64,000 bases of DNA from Epichloe hybrida (Eukaryota > Ascomycota > Sordariomycetes > Hypocreales > Clavicipitaceae). Both the position numbers and the translations under genes were made by a program. Below the pieces are notes generated by a model. It saw only the letters and a program-made list of their open reading frames with translations. It had not been told where the DNA came from and made no database searches. The stretch is from the NCBI GenBank assembly GCA_019022495.1, contig JAFEKR010000010.1, forward strand, positions 620,001 through 684,000, in the 5' to 3' direction. This document shows, one piece after another, positions 59,023 through 64,000 of the stretch (positions within the stretch are counted from its first letter, which is position 1; every line of letters starts with the position of its first letter).

Positions 59023-62000
59023 CATATTCTTTTCTATTATAATACTTTATCTTTCTCTAGATCTATCTAATCTATTATTCCCTACTTAGCTAAATCCTAA
59101 GTGTTTAATCTTAATAGTTAAAGCTTCTCCTAGCGTAGGATGTAGAGTTTTAGGTTATCTAGATGGATTTTCCTTGCTATTCCTCCCTTAATAGGTTTGA
59201 TTTTATATATTACTAAAGACACTTTTTAGATAACTTTAGATAGCTTCCCCTAAGTCTTATAAAACTTTCCTTTTAACTTATTTTCTTTATCTATCTTCTC
59301 CTATATAAGATTCCTTACTTTAAAGTTTTGCCTAGGTTTTATAGTATTATCCTAATTATTTACTTTCTATATCTAAACTAATTCTCTTCTTTCTTCCCAT
59401 AGGTCTAAATTCCATAGGTTTATTTCTTAAATTAGTTTTAGATTATCTAACACTCCTAGATTCTTAAAGTCTAATAATTCTAGTTCTTTAACTCCTATAT
59501 GTTTTACAAATGGTTTAAATCCTAACATAGATATTACTAGGCTTATCCTAACACTTAATATATACTAATTATTAATTACCACTATGATGCTTAGGATAGC
59601 CTAATTCTAGGAGTCTAGCGAAACTCTATCTCTCTTAATAGCCTATTTTATTAGTTATCCTTTAACAAGTCTTATATTTTATTTAGCTAGTCCTATTAAT
59701 AATAGATAAGAAACTAGTCTATATATTACACTAGTTCTATGTTTCCTAGAGGTAGCTTAAAATATTAGGTTCTTAAAATATAAGCTATTATTATAATAAA
59801 TTCTTCTTAGCTATTTAAATATTAGTCTCTAACTTTTATCCTAAGCCTAAGTAACTAAATCTCCTATTACCTCTATATAGGATTATTTTAACGTAAACCT
59901 TATTATATAGTCCATAGTAATTAACACATATATATCTCTATTCTTAGCTTTTAGAGTAATTAGACCTAAATAGTCTATTATAACTAACCCCTATAGTTCT
60001 AATACTATAATAGTCTTTAGGTCTATCCGTAGAACTTATATACTAGTTTATTAACACACTAGACATAAGCAATAATAAGATTCTATATCTTTACTTTTAT
60101 CTAGCTAAAAGCACTTTCCGCAAAGTTTTTACATTATAATAGCTATTCTAAAGTGTCCTTAGGTATTATAGGCTTCCTATAATTTTTCTAGTACTCTATT
60201 TAGGAGTATGCATTTTACTAATGCTTTATTAGCTTCTAGATAATATAGAGTCTAGTTAAAGATCTAGTATTTTAAAGATTAACGCCTCACAAGCTTCTAT
60301 TATTTAGTAAGGATAGTTTAGTGTCTAAAAACCATAGTAAATAAAACCTCCCTATACTATATAAAATTAAACTATTTATAAAGTTCTTAGAATAATTTCT
60401 CTATTATATCTTTATCTAAACTTCCTCCCTCTAGTAAAACTAGTATTATATTTATTAAAACTAGTATTAGTTAATCTCTAGAAGCTAGAGTAACGTTTAC
60501 TCCTAATTTTCTTTCTATAGTAATAGGATTTAATCTTAAATATTCTAGTATTTAAGACATTTTATCTGCAATTCTTATAATCTTTATTGTGTTTAGATAA
60601 TAGATATATTCCACGTTTAATTCTTAAAGTATGTCCACCTAGTAGGCTACCTTTCTATAGACTTCGGATATATTTGCCATTAAATTAATAATGCCTTTAT
60701 AATCCGTGTACACCTTTAATAGATATAGCGAATAATCTAGTAACTATCTTATTTCCTTTAAACCTACTATAATTACTAGTATCTCCTTTTCTAGCATAGA
60801 ATATCGTTTCTTAGCATCTCCTAATTAGTAAGATATTTATATAATAATTTGTACTTTAGAGAAATTAGCATCTATAACACTTATTTTAGGCTCTATATCT
60901 TTTATCTAAAACAATACTCCTCTAGTGCTTATCTTAGACATGTCTATAGCTATGTAAAACTAAGTTCCTAGTCTAGCGCTAAAGGTAGTATTTATCTAGA
61001 TACTATTATATATTTTTAATAAAGCTTATTAAGCCTCTAGAGTTTATTTTAGTTTTTCTCTTAAGACTTTTTCTTTCTAAATTAATAGCTTTCCTAATTA
61101 TATTATCTTAGGGATCTTATAAAAGAAAGCCCTTTTAATAGTAACCACTAAGTCTAATCTTCCTAGAATAAATTTATATATAAATAGAGTTAAGTAAATA
61201 AGTATAAGTACTTTATTCTAGGTTTACAGTGGTTATTTCTTAAATTACTTAGCTAAGTTAGTAAATCTATTATAATATTTCTATGCTAGGCGTATTTTCC
61301 TATCTTCTAGAGAATATCTAATATACTTAACTTTAGAGGCAAATAAAGTAGTCTTATGTCCACTTAGGCTAATTAGGGCTTAAGCTACCCTTAGAAAGTA
61401 TCTCTTCTAAAGAAAGTTAAAATAGTCTTCCTATATCTCTAAGCCTATGTAATAATTATCTATATAGATAGAAAATAAAGTGTATATATTTTCTATATAC
61501 CTTAGAATAGATTTACTTTTAGTACTATCCTAGAAAAACAAGTATCTAAAGGTAAGGTCCCTAAATCTAGTATAAGTTACTAGTAACCCTATTAATCCTT
61601 AAGCTATATTATTATAGAAGTATATCCTATTTAGTCTAGAGAAAGCTATTTTATACCTATCTAGTAAGTAAATACTAATAGCCTAAAATCTATTTAAAGC
61701 GTTAGTTTATAATATAAACTTAGAGTAATTACAGTAAACTAAATCTAAGTTTACTTCTATATTATAATATAGATAACCTAATTTAATAGTCTTACTATTT
61801 ACGTCCCTAAAGTTATAAACCACTTTAAAAACCTTCTATCTAGGCTTTAGAGTAAATATTATTAGCGCTACCTATTTTAAGTTTCCTTATTAAATAATTC
61901 CCGCTCTCTCTATTACTAGGAAAACCTATTTTAAAAAGTCTTAATAAGCTACTAAATACCTATACTATTTGCGTTTACTAGGTCTTACTCCTAGGATTAG

Positions 62001-64000
62001 AGGGATATAATATTCTAGAAGATTTATAGTGTAAATATCCTTAAGTCTAGAAATAAAGCACTCTTTAAATATATAGCATAATCACTTAATTATTATCCTC
62101 TAATTATTATTACCCGCATAGTCTCCTAGCTTAATATATGAATTCTTAAACTATAAAATAATGGTTTTAAGGGAGGAGGATAATAATAGTTAATTTATAT
62201 AGAGATTTTAGAATCATAAGGGGTAGCCCTTAATTTCCTATTTTCCTATATAAATTAGCTCTTTAGCTTATCTCTCTATGTCTTATACACTTATTCTATC
62301 CCCTATGTCTCCCACTGTGTTAGCCTTTAGATACATTAAATTAGCTAAGTTCACCGGATATTATCCACTAGCCCTAGTTTCTTCTTCTAAGTTACGTAAC
62401 TTCTTATTTATATAGGGATTTTCGTTTTCTAAGGGGGACCCCTTAATATTCTGATTTTGCATATAAATTAGTGCGTGCGCGTGTCTAACTATGTCTAGCT
62501 TGTAATAATCTCCTAGCTTCATAACTAAGTCCTTAGAATGCTATAAACTATCCTATGTTTTATAAATAGAAACTTTATTCTAGTTATTTATATAGGGTTT
62601 TTCACTTTTGTAGGTAAACCCCTTGATTTTCTGATTTCCTATATAAATTAGGTCTCCTAGATATCTATTAGTGTCTAGCTTATACTTATCTGTCTATTTT
62701 ATTTAGGCTAATCTAGCTAGTATCTCTAGGAGGTCTAAAGGTTCCTTATTATTTTCTATTAAGTTTAATAATTACTTATTACCCTTATGGTTCCCCTTAA
62801 TTTATTTTAGTTATTTAGTGTTCACAATATTCATAATATTATAAGATAAGTTTTCGTTCTATTCCCTTTTCTAGGCTACTTCCTAACGTTTAATTTAACT
62901 CTAGATAATCTTCTACGTATTAGCTATCTGTCCTAATAGTTTTATTCTAGTAAAGTAAGAGTAAAGTTATTTTATTTCTATCTTAGTAGTATTCTTATTA
63001 GTAAAGCTATCTATTCTAAGGTTTTAAAGCGGTTTCTATGGATTATAGCATTAGAGATTAGAGTTAATTCACATCTTCCTAATAACAGATTATCTTTAGT
63101 TTCTATTTTAGTTCTTATTTCCTCCTCCTCTAGTTTATTCTCTTATATGTCTATTATTCCTATTCTAGTTTTAGTTCTCTTACTATTTATAAATACTTCT
63201 TGTTTTTCTTAGTTTTTCTTAGATAGTAATTCTTTATTTCTAGTTTTTATATTACGTCCTTCTAATATTCCCTCCTTCTAATATATATATTATATCTAAG
63301 TTTTGCTTATCTCTTATTTAGAGCTTATTTCTTCTTTATCTAGCGATATTAGATTAAATAACTAATCCCGCGAATAATTACTAGTAATATTATCCGTGGT
63401 TCTTATTTTTTTAAGTCCTTCTTATTAGTTTATTTGCGGATCTTTATATTTATCCCTCTTAAGATTTCTTTCACTTCTTCTAAGATTTCTTAATTATCTT
63501 CTATAAACTCTATAGGCTCCTTAGGTCTAGTTCTCTTAGGAAGTTAACCTTATTTATTAGACTTCTAAAATAAATCTAGGTATAGATAAAGTAGTAGAGT
63601 CTAAGTGACTCTATTTGCTCCTTTAATCATTAACTTATCTTTTATATAATATTTAATAGCTTCTATTCTTCTTAGCTAGACTTTACCTAATAAAACATCC
63701 TAGTCTTATTAAACTAGCATAACGTAATATTTTACTAGAGCTAGGATTCCTCTAGCGATAACTTATAAGTAAGCGCAGTAAGTAATTGGATATTCTATGT
63801 CATTTACTATCTAAATATATTGCTTTTCCCTAAGTTATACTACCACGAACCTAAATTTTACTAGGAAGTTTTCGCTTACTAGTTTAACACTAGATCCTCT
63901 ATTAATTAGAACTAAATCGCATTAGTAACCCTTAATATATATTATAATGTATCCTAAAGTAGTTGCTATATTTCTATCTAGTTTTATAATGTTATTCTAA
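59023..64000 (-). mobile_element. RIP-degraded Ty3/gypsy relic (family E), continues past the window
   Basis: A RIPped AT-rich block to the window end. Minus-strand frames read through stops show a reverse transcriptase relic between about 61850 and 61380: 'VVYNFRDVNSKTIKLGYLY', 'LLDRYKIAFSRLNRIYFYN', 'GLIGLLVTYTRFRDLTFRYL' and a catalytic box read as 'YIDNYYIG' (about 61440-61465). The run 'GLxGxPxTYxRFxDLxF' marks a fungal gypsy lineage different from families A and B. RNase H and integrase should lie at lower coordinates and gag/protease at higher ones. The 5' LTR is outside the window. Confidence 0.7.
62190..62670. repeat. Three diverged repeats, about 200 bp period, inside family E
   Basis: The phrase TTATATAGRGATTTT ... 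AAGGGGNANCCCCTTRATTTTC ... CTATATAAATTAG occurs at about 62196-62269, 62406-62475 and 62588-62652, spaced about 190-210 bp. Read on the minus strand in one frame it encodes a repeated peptide of about 20-25 residues around 'NLxxENQxIKGxP', so it is probably a repeat in the former gag/protease region and not a nucleotide-level satellite. Confidence 0.55.

Noticed and set aside
59000..59030. Telomere-like TTAGGG / CCCTAA word
   Set aside because: A single copy inside a palindromic candidate LTR start; there is no tandem array.

Overview
The window comes from the nuclear genome of a filamentous ascomycete (Pezizomycotina; I lean to Sordariomycetes, but no sequence here proves it). Three things point there: protein-coding genes with 50-90 bp introns and fungal branch points, a FunK1-type fungal kinase, and extreme AT-rich blocks in which CpA and TpG are almost absent and TpA dominates. 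That last pattern is the signature of repeat-induced point mutation (RIP). The sequence is a two-compartment landscape: GC-balanced islands with genes, and RIP-ruined blocks of nested transposons.

Layout. 1-3490 is a RIP-degraded block, probably the 5' part of a Ty1/copia element, with a miniature LTR retroelement (TRIM-like) inside. 3501-5077 is an un-RIPped copia reverse transcriptase/RNase H pseudogene followed by a polypurine tract and an LTR. 6111-8480 (FunK1 kinase) and 9171-9941 (Myb/SANT-like protein), both on the minus strand, form a small gene island. 9960-42430 is a 32 kb AT-rich block. 42475-42783 is a copia integrase fragment. 42800-58500 is ordinary fungal sequence with two recognised intact genes: a Ran1/Pat1-like protein kinase (48240-49848, one intron) and a GIT1-like glycerophosphodiester/phosphate MFS transporter (complement 56768-58495, three introns). 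58900-64000 is a third RIP block with a minus-strand Ty3/gypsy relic.

The 32 kb block can be resolved into elements by their target-site duplications (TSDs). A Ty3/gypsy element (family A, 270 bp LTRs, minus strand, 10466-30300, TSD ATATA) is split by a second gypsy element (family B, about 472 bp LTRs, plus strand, 13849-25807). A second copy of family A starts at 35878 and still carries the unoccupied site of the family B insertion near 42257. Around and inside these lie three non-autonomous hAT-type elements with perfect 8 bp TSDs (30583-30991, 31313-34598, 37485-40497) and the 5' end of a fourth (42333). Two of the hAT elements carry long arrays of a 10 bp minisatellite. Further small insertions are solo LTRs of three families (34860, 38795, 40201), each with a perfect 5 bp TSD, and two copies of a small SINE-like retroposon (33603 with a 14 bp TSD, and about 38705).

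The most novel items are the hAT elements that carry minisatellites, the TRIM-like family with 162-167 bp LTRs, the SINE-like element, and the visible contrast between long RIP-saturated repeats and short repeats that kept their CpA/TpG sites.
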